From Streptomyces actuosus (lineage in GTDB: Bacteria > Actinomycetota > Actinomycetes > Streptomycetales > Streptomycetaceae), in the NCBI RefSeq assembly GCF_016921115.1, contig NZ_JAFFZS010000002.1, positions 410,056 to 474,055 on the forward strand: DNA of 64,000 bases. Reading direction: 5' to 3'. Position numbers and translations under genes: made by a program. A model generated the notes under the pieces. The model had not been told where the DNA came from. It was given only the letters and a program-made list of their open reading frames with translations, and ran no database searches. Positions 9,712 to 17,218 of this stretch are shown piece by piece. Position 1 is the first letter of the stretch. Each line of letters starts with the position of its first letter.

Positions 9712-10896
9712 GTGAGCGGTGCCGGACGCGAGACGGGGTGGGACGGGAGCCCGCGCCTGCTCGACGGGGATCCCGGCCCCGTGCGGCGCCACGGCGTGCA
9801 GCGCAACCAGCTGTTGCGCGTCCGCGGGCGCAGCGTGGCCTGGCTGCCGCCGCTGCTGCTGCTCGCCGCCATCGCGGCGGCCGACGTGAACACCCCGGCG
9901 TCGTTCCGGATCGTCTCCTGGATCGTGCTGGTTCCGGGCATCGCCGCCGCGATCTGCGGTCTGCGCGGCACGGCCGTCTTCGCGGTGCTCGCCCTGGCCA
10001 CGTACGTCGTCGTCGACGACTTCGGTCCCGATCGGCACCTGGCCGGGCTGAGCGACTTCGTCCTCGTCGCCGTCGGCGGCGGCCTGGCGACCCTGGCCTG
10101 CGTGGTGCGGGTGCGCGGCGAGGAGCGGATGCTGCACATGATGCACATCGCGGAGACGACCCGCCGCACCGTGCTGCGCTCCCTGCCGCCCGGATTCGGG
10201 GGCGTCGACCACGCCGAGGTGTACCTCGCCGCGGACACCGACGCCCGCGTCGGCGGCGACTTCTACGACATCCAGCCCAGCCCGCACGGCGCCCGCGTCC
10301 TCATGGGTGACGTACAGGGCAAGGGGCTGGCCGCGGTGGAGACGGCGGCGGCCCTGCTCGGCACGTTCCGCGAGGCCGGCTACCACGAGCCCGACCTGGC
10401 GACCGTCGCCGAACGCCTGGAGACACGGATGGTGCGGCACCGCGGCCACTTCGTCGCCCTGGGCCGCGAGGGCGGCGACCGCTTCGCCACCGCCGTCCTG
10501 CTGGGCTTCCCCGTGGACGAGGCCGGCGTCGTCGAGGTGGTCGTCTTCGGCCACGAACCCCCGCTGGTGGTCAGCGCGGCCGGCCTGCGGTCCCTCACCA
10601 CGGGCGGGGGGCTCCCGCTCGGCCTGACCGACCTCGGCGACGGGCTGCCCGAGATGCGGCGGGAGGCGCTGGCGCCCGACGAGACGGTGCTGCTGGTGAC
10701 CGACGGCGTGACCGAGTCCCGGGACGCCTCCGGCGCGTTCTACCCCCTCGACGACGACCTCGCCCGCGCGCTCGCCACCGACCCCGGGCTCGCCGACCCG
10801 CACCGGCTGGTGGCCTTCGTCCGGGACGGCACACTGCGGCACAGCGGCGGGCACCTGGCGGACGACACGACGGTGTTCGCGCTGCGCCGGCGCTGA
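9712..10896 (+). CDS. Membrane-bound SpoIIE-type PP2C protein phosphatase
   Basis: A 394-aa protein. Four hydrophobic helices near the N-terminus (residues ~42-140, e.g. WLPPLLLLAAIAA) anchor a cytoplasmic PP2C_SpoIIE domain. Metal-binding acidic motifs are present: GGDFYD, MGDVQGKG, VTDGVTESRD and DDTTVFALRR. Such enzymes dephosphorylate STAS-domain anti-anti-sigma proteins and so control partner-switching sigma regulation. No STAS or kinase gene is adjacent, so the target is unknown. The GTG at 9712 is the earliest plausible start, but no convincing ribosome-binding site precedes it. Confidence 0.9.
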   Translation: MSGAGRETGWDGSPRLLDGDPGPVRRHGVQRNQLLRVRGRSVAWLPPLLLLAAIAAADVNTPASFRIVSWIVLVPGIAAAICGLRGTAVFAVLALATYVVVDDFGPDRHLAGLSDFVLVAVGGGLATLACVVRVRGEERMLHMMHIAETTRRTVLRSLPPGFGGVDHAEVYLAADTDARVGGDFYDIQPSPHGARVLMGDVQGKGLAAVETAAALLGTFREAGYHEPDLATVAERLETRMVRHRGHFVALGREGGDRFATAVLLGFPVDEAGVVEVVVFGHEPPLVVSAAGLRSLTTGGGLPLGLTDLGDGLPEMRREALAPDETVLLVTDGVTESRDASGAFYPLDDDLARALATDPGLADPHRLVAFVRDGTLRHSGGHLADDTTVFALRRR

Positions 10897-11019
10897 ACCG
10901 TCCCGGCTGACCCGACGGGACCGCGAACCCGGGGCACGCCTCCTGCGGACGGGGGCCGCGGACCCGGGGCACGTGCCCGGTGCGCACCCGCAGCGGCTAC
11001 GGTGCTGCCGTACGTGATC

Positions 11020-11060
11020 GAGCGGGCCGCAGGACCGAGCGGGCCGCAGGACCGAGCGGA
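11020..11060 (+). repeat. 17-bp direct repeats upstream of the caspase-fold cassette
   Basis: Two perfect copies of gagcgggccgcaggacc (11020-11036 and 11037-11053) plus a truncated third lie between a TACGG/CCGTA inverted repeat near 11000 and the ribosome-binding site of the next gene. They could be regulator-binding iterons or simple slippage. Confidence 0.5.
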
Positions 11061-11079
11061 CCACCAGGGGGAGCGGCCG

Positions 11080-12282
11080 ATGCCCGGAACCGTGCTGCTG
11101 CTCGCCGCCGCGCCGGCGGGCAAGGGGCGGCTCGTGGACGCGGCGTCCGTGCTCCCCGTGCTCGCCGCCGTGCCGCCGGCGGTGCTCGCCGGCACCGACA
11201 CCGCCAACGTCGTCGAACTCGCCGACCCGCTGGAACCGCAGGCCGTGCTGACCCGGTTGCGGGCCGCCGCGGCGGCCACCGGCCCGCTCACCGTGTACGT
11301 CACCGGGCAACTGCACCTGGACCGGCGCCAGCGCCTGCCCCACCTGGCGCTGGCGCGGACGACCCCGGCGACCGTGCGCTACACCGGCTTCCCCTGGCAC
11401 TGGTTCCGCGACGAGCTCCGGCTGCGGCCCGCGGGATCGACCTGCCTGCTCCTCGACCTGCACGCCGACGCGGAGAGCTGGCAGTGGCTGCGGGGCGGCG
11501 CGGTCCTCGACTGCGGCGCGGGCCACGCCGTCCACGGGCGGATCGCGCCGCCGCCCGGCAGGTGGACGCTGGGGACGCCGGCGTACATGCGGACGGCCGC
11601 GACGGTGCTCCGGAGCGGGCGGCGGCCCGCGACCGCCGCACTGCACCAGCAGGTGCTCGACCGGCTCGGCGGCGAGACGGCCGGCGACCTGGTGCTGGCC
11701 CACCCCGGCGGACCGTCCGGCGTACCCGGCCCAGCCGCCGCCCCCGGCGCGACGGACCCGAACGGCACGCCCGGTTCGGTCGGCACGCCCGGCGTGCCCG
11801 CTGCCCCGACCGTGCCCGCCTTCCCCGAGGTTCCCGGCCCGCGCCCCGCCTCCGCGGCACCCGACCCGCACGCCTCCCTCACCGCCGCCGTGCAGGCGGG
11901 GCGGCACGCCGACGCCGACGCGCTCGCGGCACGGCTGGAGGAGGAGGCCGCACGGGCACACGGGCCCGGCTCGGACCAGGCGCTGCACTGGGCCGAGGTG
12001 CGGGCCGACCTCGCCATGCTCGCGGGGGACGCGGCCCGCAGCTGCCGGACCTGGCTCGCGGTGGCCGGGGCGCGGCTGGCCGCCGGGCAGGCCGCGGACG
12101 CACCGCAGGTCGAGGCTGCCGCGGACCGCGCCCACCACCAGTGGAGCGCGGTCCGGGACCCCGCCCGGGCTCGCGAACTGGGCCTCGCGCTCGCCGAACT
12201 GCGCGGCCGGGTACCGGGCCGGCGCCGCGGCGCGCTGGACCATGTGCGGCGCCAGCTCAGGGAGTTGCAGACGCAGCACTGA
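11080..12282 (+). CDS. Degenerate caspase-fold protein with TPR-like tail (conflict-system component)
   Basis: A 400-aa cytosolic protein, not assignable to a named family by eye. The N-terminal ~150 residues follow the strand order of a caspase fold. TVYVTGQLHLD (71-81) sits where active caspases have the YFAGH histidine, and CLLLDLHAD (122-130) where they have LDCC(Y/H)AG, so both catalytic residues are missing. A Pro/Gly-rich linker (~208-255) leads to a helical, Ala-rich TPR-like C-terminal region. The ATG at 11080 has AGGGGGAG at 8-nt spacing. It is the first gene of a same-strand cassette with an EACC1-like protein, an active caspase and a solute-binding protein, which suggests a regulatory pseudo-protease or effector adaptor (inference). 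Confidence 0.65.
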   Translation: MPGTVLLLAAAPAGKGRLVDAASVLPVLAAVPPAVLAGTDTANVVELADPLEPQAVLTRLRAAAAATGPLTVYVTGQLHLDRRQRLPHLALARTTPATVRYTGFPWHWFRDELRLRPAGSTCLLLDLHADAESWQWLRGGAVLDCGAGHAVHGRIAPPPGRWTLGTPAYMRTAATVLRSGRRPATAALHQQVLDRLGGETAGDLVLAHPGGPSGVPGPAAAPGATDPNGTPGSVGTPGVPAAPTVPAFPEVPGPRPASAAPDPHASLTAAVQAGRHADADALAARLEEEAARAHGPGSDQALHWAEVRADLAMLAGDAARSCRTWLAVAGARLAAGQAADAPQVEAAADRAHHQWSAVRDPARARELGLALAELRGRVPGRRRGALDHVRRQLRELQTQH

Positions 12283-12390
12283 GAGGCGCACGCGAGGCGC
12301 AGTGAGGTGTGGGACGGCCGGTGCCCACGCCGGTACGGAGCGCGTACGAGCCCTCCCGCACCGTACCCGGGCGGTGCCATGATGTGGCCC

Positions 12391-12756
12391 ATGGCTGAGG
12401 GGGATGCAGTGGCCGGTTCAGGCGTACGGGTCCGGTTGGACGGGGGCGTCGGCGGCAGCGACGTCAGTGCTCTGAAGACGTGGCTGGAGCAGGAGCAGCC
12501 GCTGGCGGAGCTGATACGCGCGCACCGGGTGACGGTCGAGGAACGGCACCGCACCGACGAGCCCGACGGCCGGCACATGGGCCTCGGCACGGAGATCCTG
12601 CTGGTGATCGTCGGATCCACGGCCACGGTGACGGCCACGTCCCTGATCGAGCACGTCGAACGGGCCGTGAAGGCCTGGCTGGCCAACCGCCGGCAGGTGG
12701 AGAGCGGCGAGCCGCCCCGGCCCACCATCAGCGAGCTGGACTCCGACGAGAGCTAG
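12391..12756 (+). CDS. EACC1-like effector-associated small protein
   Basis: A 121-aa protein with the signature of Effector-Associated Constant Component 1. An N-terminal strand (VRVRLDGG) and short helices containing LKTWLEQEQPLAELI are followed by a hydrophobic segment (GTEILLVIVGSTATVTATSL) and an amphipathic helix ending VKAWLANRR. EACC1 proteins are known from NTP-dependent actinobacterial conflict systems, where they sit beside caspase or other effector genes. The GTG start of the caspase gene follows the stop after 4 bases. Start choice: ATG 12391 has no ribosome-binding site, while the in-frame GTG 12409 has GAGGGGG five bases upstream and gives a more typical N-terminus. The true protein may therefore be 6 residues shorter. 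Confidence 0.8.
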   Translation: MAEGDAVAGSGVRVRLDGGVGGSDVSALKTWLEQEQPLAELIRAHRVTVEERHRTDEPDGRHMGLGTEILLVIVGSTATVTATSLIEHVERAVKAWLANRRQVESGEPPRPTISELDSDES

Positions 12757-12760
12757 ACCT

Positions 12761-15325
12761 GTGAACCGCTACGACCCGCGGGGCAAGGTGAACGGGGCGC
12801 TGCTCGTCGGTGTGTCCGAGTACGACCATGTCCGGCCGGACGACCGGGAGGGCGTGCCCGGCCAGCTCCCCGGCGTCCGGCACAACCGCCTCCGGCTCCG
12901 CGACGCACTGCACCGGACCGGCCTGTTCGAGACGGGCCGGACGACCGACTGCGCGTCGCCGTCCCACGACGTCTTCAACGAGGCGCTGCGCCACGTCGCC
13001 CGGGAGACCGAGGGGCTGCTCCTGCTCTACTTCGCCGGGCACGCCATCGTCACCAAGGCGGGCGACGAGCTGTTCCTCCAGATGAGCAACGCGCGCGTGG
13101 TCGCCGGAGGGCACGACGCCTTCCCCAACGCGGTTCCCCTCACCGAGGTCCTGGCCCAGCTGGTCGGCAGCCGCGCCGAGCGGGTCGTCGTCGTCCTCGA
13201 CTGCTGCTACGCGGGCAACGCGGTGGCGGCCTGGCACCGGTTCGACCACCGCATGCGGCGCAAGGCGCTGCTCCTGATGAGCGTGCAGTCCAACCGGCTC
13301 ATCGACGCCGGTGACGGCGGCGGCGCCACGCCGTTCACCGAAGAACTGGTGCACGTCCTCTCGGAGGAGGGCGAGTTGTCGGTCGGTGGGCTGTATGCGC
13401 GGCTCAAGGAGCGCATGGCCGCCGCCGGTCACCGGACCGCGCTCGACGACGCACAGGACCCGCAGGGGGTGTGGGAACCGGGGGAGGAGGTGCTCCTCCG
13501 GAGCGGTGGGGTCTCCGGACCAGAGGATCTGGAACCCGATATTCCGGAACCGGCAAATCCGGAAACGGAGTCGTCCTCCACGGGGCCGGTCCGCCTCCGC
13601 GCAGCCGTCCGGTCCGCTGCCGCCCGGATGCGGGGCCTGCGGCTGCGCTTCCGCCTGCTGCTCGCGCTGGTCCTCCTCGCCGCGGGCTGCGGCGGCTGGG
13701 GCATCGCCCGCCTGATCGGGCACGACGGCCTCTGCGCCCCACCGCTGGAGCTGCGCGTCCTCACCGACCCCGAACTGGAACCGACGGTCGACAAGGCCGC
13801 CGACACCTTCCTCGACTCGGACGCGAACACCCAGCACGGCTGCCGCCGCGCCGGCATCACCGTCTACAGCGCGGACGCCGCCGACACGGTGACCGCGCTG
13901 CGCGAGCGCACGGACGCCTGGCAGGAGCCCCTGAAGGACGACGACGATCCCCAGCGGGACATCGGCCCGCAGCCGGACGTGTGGATCCCCGCGACCGTCG
14001 CCGACGTCACCCGCGTCGTCGTCGACCGGCCCGTGCGCTCGTACGCCGATCTGGAGCCGGAACAGAAACCGCTGGCCTACTCGCCCACCGTGCTGGCCGT
14101 GCCCGAGAACCTCGCCGCCGACCGCCCCGAACGCACCGGCCGCCCGCTGGCGGAACTGCTGGACGCCCTGAAGCAGCTGCAGCCGCCGGCCGAGACGCGC
14201 CGCCCCGACCCGGAGCACACCGACTCCGCGCTGCTGGCGACGATGGGTCTGTACGCCGACGGCGGCAGGGCGCGCACCGCCGAGCAGGAACTCGCACAGC
14301 CCGGGGTGCCCGCGCCGACGGCCGCGAAGCTGCTGTGCGACCTGCCCGAGGACGCCGCGGTGGACCGGCGGACGGCGGCCCTCGTCCCCGAGTTCCTGCT
14401 GAAGAGCGGCGTGGCCTGCAAGGCCACGAACCGGGTGCCGCGGGTCGCCGAGTACCCGCGCGACGTTCCGGCCCTCCAGCCGGCGTTCGTCCGCGTGCGC
14501 TGGAAGGACGCCGACCGCGACGAGGCCCGCCGGAACACGGCGGTGCAGGCGTTCCGGGACTGGCTGTACGGCGACGGCGGGCGGCAGGTCCTCGGCGCGG
14601 CGGGCTTCCGTTCCGCGGACGCCGGACACCCCCTGCTCGCCCGGGAGTCCGCCGAGGGGGTGCTCGACGACCCGGGGCGCTCCCAGCCGTCGGCGGAGCG
14701 GCTCGCGATGACCGCGGCGCTGCAGCAGTACCGCAGCGCCAACGGGCCGGGCCGGGTCCTGTTCCTGCTGGACAGCTCCGGGTCCATGGGCACGTGGTGG
14801 CAGGGGGCGACCGGCGGCCCCGGCCTGATCCGGCAGTCCCTCGGCGGCCTCGGTGACCAGGACGAGTACGGGGTGTGGGCGATGTACGGCACCTCCGGCG
14901 ACGGGTACGCCCCGCTGCTGTCGTTCGGACGGCACAAGAGGGCCGACGCCGAGCGGATCCTGCTCGACGCCTCCCGTACGGCGGTCCACGAGGTCGAGGC
15001 CGACCCGCACCGAGCCCTCCTGGCAGCGCTCGGCGACATGGCGCGCCGCGGTGGCGACGACGACCGGCCCCAGCTGATCGTCCTGATCACCGACGACGAG
15101 GACAACAACCGGCTCACCGGCGGCAACCGCACCGCCGTCCTGGACCTGGCCGCCGAGTCGGGGGTTCCGGTGGCGGTGGTGTCGCTGGACGGCGGAGGCT
15201 GCGGCCCGGACCGCGTGGACGCGCAGATCGCCGCGGCCGCCGGCGGGCGGTGCCTGGACACGGGCGACGACCTCGGCCCCGCGCTGCACGACGAGGTCGC
15301 CCGCACCGGAACGGGGGCCGAGTGA
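12761..15325 (+). CDS. Membrane-spanning caspase - solute-binding - VWA fusion protein
   Basis: An 854-aa protein with four visible parts. (1) A cytosolic caspase-like peptidase at residues 1-250, with catalytic His94 in YFAGHA and Cys149 in VLDCCYAG. (2) One transmembrane helix at about 297-318 (RLLLALVLLAAGCGGWGI). (3) An extracytoplasmic domain at about 328-640, resembling a type-2 periplasmic solute-binding fold. (4) A C-terminal VWA domain with MIDAS motif DSSGS (671-675) and LITDDED. The GTG at 12761 is 4 bases after the EACC1 stop, implying translational coupling. The layout suggests an outside ligand or metal-dependent adhesion state controlling an inside protease (inference). It is not a classical transporter: no permease genes are nearby. 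Confidence 0.88.
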   Translation: MNRYDPRGKVNGALLVGVSEYDHVRPDDREGVPGQLPGVRHNRLRLRDALHRTGLFETGRTTDCASPSHDVFNEALRHVARETEGLLLLYFAGHAIVTKAGDELFLQMSNARVVAGGHDAFPNAVPLTEVLAQLVGSRAERVVVVLDCCYAGNAVAAWHRFDHRMRRKALLLMSVQSNRLIDAGDGGGATPFTEELVHVLSEEGELSVGGLYARLKERMAAAGHRTALDDAQDPQGVWEPGEEVLLRSGGVSGPEDLEPDIPEPANPETESSSTGPVRLRAAVRSAAARMRGLRLRFRLLLALVLLAAGCGGWGIARLIGHDGLCAPPLELRVLTDPELEPTVDKAADTFLDSDANTQHGCRRAGITVYSADAADTVTALRERTDAWQEPLKDDDDPQRDIGPQPDVWIPATVADVTRVVVDRPVRSYADLEPEQKPLAYSPTVLAVPENLAADRPERTGRPLAELLDALKQLQPPAETRRPDPEHTDSALLATMGLYADGGRARTAEQELAQPGVPAPTAAKLLCDLPEDAAVDRRTAALVPEFLLKSGVACKATNRVPRVAEYPRDVPALQPAFVRVRWKDADRDEARRNTAVQAFRDWLYGDGGRQVLGAAGFRSADAGHPLLARESAEGVLDDPGRSQPSAERLAMTAALQQYRSANGPGRVLFLLDSSGSMGTWWQGATGGPGLIRQSLGGLGDQDEYGVWAMYGTSGDGYAPLLSFGRHKRADAERILLDASRTAVHEVEADPHRALLAALGDMARRGGDDDRPQLIVLITDDEDNNRLTGGNRTAVLDLAAESGVPVAVVSLDGGGCGPDRVDAQIAAAAGGRCLDTGDDLGPALHDEVARTGTGAE

Positions 15326-15363
15326 GCAAGCGGACACGAGCCCGCGGCGAGGAGGGGACACAC

Positions 15364-16779
15364 ATGCGGATCGGGGGACGCACGAGGACGCACCGGCGGA
15401 CCGGGGCGGTGCTGGCGTCGATCACACTGCTGGTCCTCACCGCATGCACCGGCGGGCCGAGTGGAGGGCCGCGGTCGCCGGCGCCCGGGGCCGGGGACGA
15501 GATCGTGGTGGCCAGCGGGCGGGACGTCACCGGCAAGAACGGCATCCGCCAGCGGCTCATCGACGCCTGGAACGACAGTCGGGACGGCTCCACCCGGAGG
15601 GCGCGCCTCGTGGAGCTGCCCGGTTCCGCCGACCAGCAGCGCAGCCAGATGCTCGGAGCGCTGCAGTCGGGCAGCTCCCGGTACGACGTGGTGAACCTGG
15701 ATGTGACCTGGATACCGGAGTTCGCCGAGGCCGGGCTGATCCGGCAGCTGGACGACGCCGCCGTGGTGGACCCCGGCGACCTGATCCCCTCGGTGGCCGC
15801 CACCGCGGACTGGCGGGGCAAGCGCTACGCGGTCCCCTTCAACAGCGACGTCGGGCTGCTGTACTACCGGCGTGACTTCCTCGCCGATGCCCACGTGCAG
15901 AACACCGACCTGTCCAAGGGCATCACCTGGCCGCAGCTGCGGAAGCTGATGAACTACCTCGACCGGCACCCGCCCCAGGGGTACGAGGCCGGCTGGACCA
16001 GCCAGCTCGACAGCCACGAGGGCCGCACCGTCAACGCCGTCGAGGCGTTCGCGTCGGTCGTGAAGGACTTCGCGCTCACCGACTCCGACGGCCGCTACAC
16101 CGGATCCGTGCAGGACCTGGCGACCGGGGTGGGCGAGCTGCGGCAGCGCACGAGCCCGGCCTACACCCTCGACCACGCGTACGACTCCGCGGAGCAGGAC
16201 ACCCTCAACGACTTCCAGGCCGGCCGGACCGCGTTCCTGCGCCACTGGCCGTCCGCGTACGGCCCCCTGTACCAGAGGTTCTCCGAACGCCGACTGGGTG
16301 TGGCCGCGTTGCCCGGCAAGGCGGTGCTCGGCGGCCAGAACCTGGCGGTGACCGAGTCCTCGCCGCACGCCCGCGACGCGGCGGCACTGATCAGGTTCCT
16401 CACCGACCCCGGCAGCGAACGCTGCCTCCTGGACGCCGGCTTCGCGGCGACCCGCACCTCGGCCTACACCGACGACGACCTGTCCTGCACGCACGGCAAC
16501 GCGCCGGCCGCCGCGTCCGCCGCCTCCCCGTCGGCTTCCGCGAGCGGGGAGACCACCGACCGCATGCCCCGCGACGCGGCCGGACGCCCCCGCTACGCGC
16601 AGGACGTCCTGCTGCCCGCCCTCCGGCGCGCGGTGCAACGCCCCCGCACACCCCTCTACGGCCCCTTCACCCAGATCCTCACCGCCACACTGCAACCCCT
16701 CTTCGACGACGGGTCGCAGACCGACGCGGAGCTGGCCGGCCGGCTGGACAAGGCGCTGCGCAAGGCGCTGTCCCGCTGA
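15364..16779 (+). CDS. Orphan extracellular solute-binding lipoprotein of the caspase cassette
   Basis: A 471-aa lipoprotein. The twin-arginine-like N-terminus RTHRRTGAVLASITLLVL runs into the lipobox LTAC, with the lipidated Cys near residue 28. The mature protein is a family-1 ABC solute-binding protein (e.g. GLLYYRRDFLADAHVQN, WPSAYGPLY, FLTDPGSERCLL). The ATG at 15364 has GAGGAGGGG 7-8 bases upstream, and the GTG at 15322 overlapping the previous stop is a weaker alternative. No ABC permease or ATPase gene follows. A role as the cell-surface ligand receptor for the neighbouring caspase fusion, itself carrying an SBP-like domain, is more likely than transport (inference). Confidence 0.85.
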   Translation: MRIGGRTRTHRRTGAVLASITLLVLTACTGGPSGGPRSPAPGAGDEIVVASGRDVTGKNGIRQRLIDAWNDSRDGSTRRARLVELPGSADQQRSQMLGALQSGSSRYDVVNLDVTWIPEFAEAGLIRQLDDAAVVDPGDLIPSVAATADWRGKRYAVPFNSDVGLLYYRRDFLADAHVQNTDLSKGITWPQLRKLMNYLDRHPPQGYEAGWTSQLDSHEGRTVNAVEAFASVVKDFALTDSDGRYTGSVQDLATGVGELRQRTSPAYTLDHAYDSAEQDTLNDFQAGRTAFLRHWPSAYGPLYQRFSERRLGVAALPGKAVLGGQNLAVTESSPHARDAAALIRFLTDPGSERCLLDAGFAATRTSAYTDDDLSCTHGNAPAAASAASPSASASGETTDRMPRDAAGRPRYAQDVLLPALRRAVQRPRTPLYGPFTQILTATLQPLFDDGSQTDAELAGRLDKALRKALSR

Positions 16780-16864
16780 GCGGACGCGCCGGAGGCATCG
16801 GTCACGCGAGGGGGCCGAGCCCTCTGCGGACGTGCGAGGGCAGGCTCCGCGGACGGACCGGGGC

Positions 16865-17023
16865 TCAGCGGGCCTGGGCCACCGGGGCCGCCGGACGGTC
16901 CTCGGCGGCTCTCGCCGGCCCCGCGTTGGCGGCCGCGACCAGCGCGGCGACGGTGAGTACGGCGGCGGCGAGCGCCCTGAGGTAGGAGGGGCGTCCGTGG
17001 CGTGCGGAGGGGCGTCCGAGCAC
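16865..17023 (-). CDS. 52-aa exported peptide divergent from the HTH-TPR regulator
   Basis: A short ORF from GTG 17023 (GAGG six bases upstream) encodes a basic N-terminus (LGRPSARHGRPSYLR), a hydrophobic core (ALAAAVLTVAALVAAANA) and an ARA-A cleavage site. That leaves a short hydrophilic tail, AEDRPAAPVAQAR. The arrangement is that of a small secreted peptide or a minimal membrane peptide. It is transcribed divergently from a HTH-TPR protein, the class to which peptide-pheromone receptors belong, which hints at a signal-receptor pair (inference). A chance reading frame is possible. Confidence 0.5.
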   Translation of the reverse strand: MLGRPSARHGRPSYLRALAAAVLTVAALVAAANAGPARAAEDRPAAPVAQAR

Positions 17024-17129
17024 GGCAACCTCGCATGGCGACGACGGGCAACGACGGGCAACGACCGGCAGACACGGGCTACGACGGACAGCGACGGTCC
17101 GGAGCGGTACGACCACCCCTCGCCGAAGC

Positions 17130-17159
17130 GGTTAAGCGGGCTTAATCCGCCGTTTAACC
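17130..17159. promoter_or_regulatory. AT-rich inverted repeat in the divergent peptide/HTH-TPR intergenic region
   Basis: TTAAGC GG GCTTAA (17132-17145) is a perfect 6-bp-arm palindrome inside a larger imperfect inverted repeat, GGTTAA at 17130 against TTTAACC at 17153-17159. AT-rich dyads stand out strongly in this GC-rich DNA. It lies 60 bp before the regulator start and is a candidate autoregulatory operator. Confidence 0.55.
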
Positions 17160-17218
17160 TAGGGGCTCACAGCGGGCAACGGCAAGAGGGCCCAGCGGAG
17201 TCGGGGGGACAGGGACCA

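Noticed and set aside
9106..12291. Very long open frame on the minus strand (about 1060 codons)
   Set aside because: Only its last 160 codons, from ATG 9588 with a strong ribosome-binding site, look like a protein. The rest is antisense to the phosphatase and caspase-fold genes, with Arg/Pro/Gly-rich chance composition.
12728..15361. Long minus-strand open frame opposite the caspase fusion gene
   Set aside because: The plus strand carries clear caspase and VWA motifs. The antisense frame is a by-product of GC-rich third positions.
15364..16779. ABC sugar importer locus
   Set aside because: Only the binding protein is present. No permease or ATPase genes lie on either side, so a receptor role in the caspase cassette is preferred.
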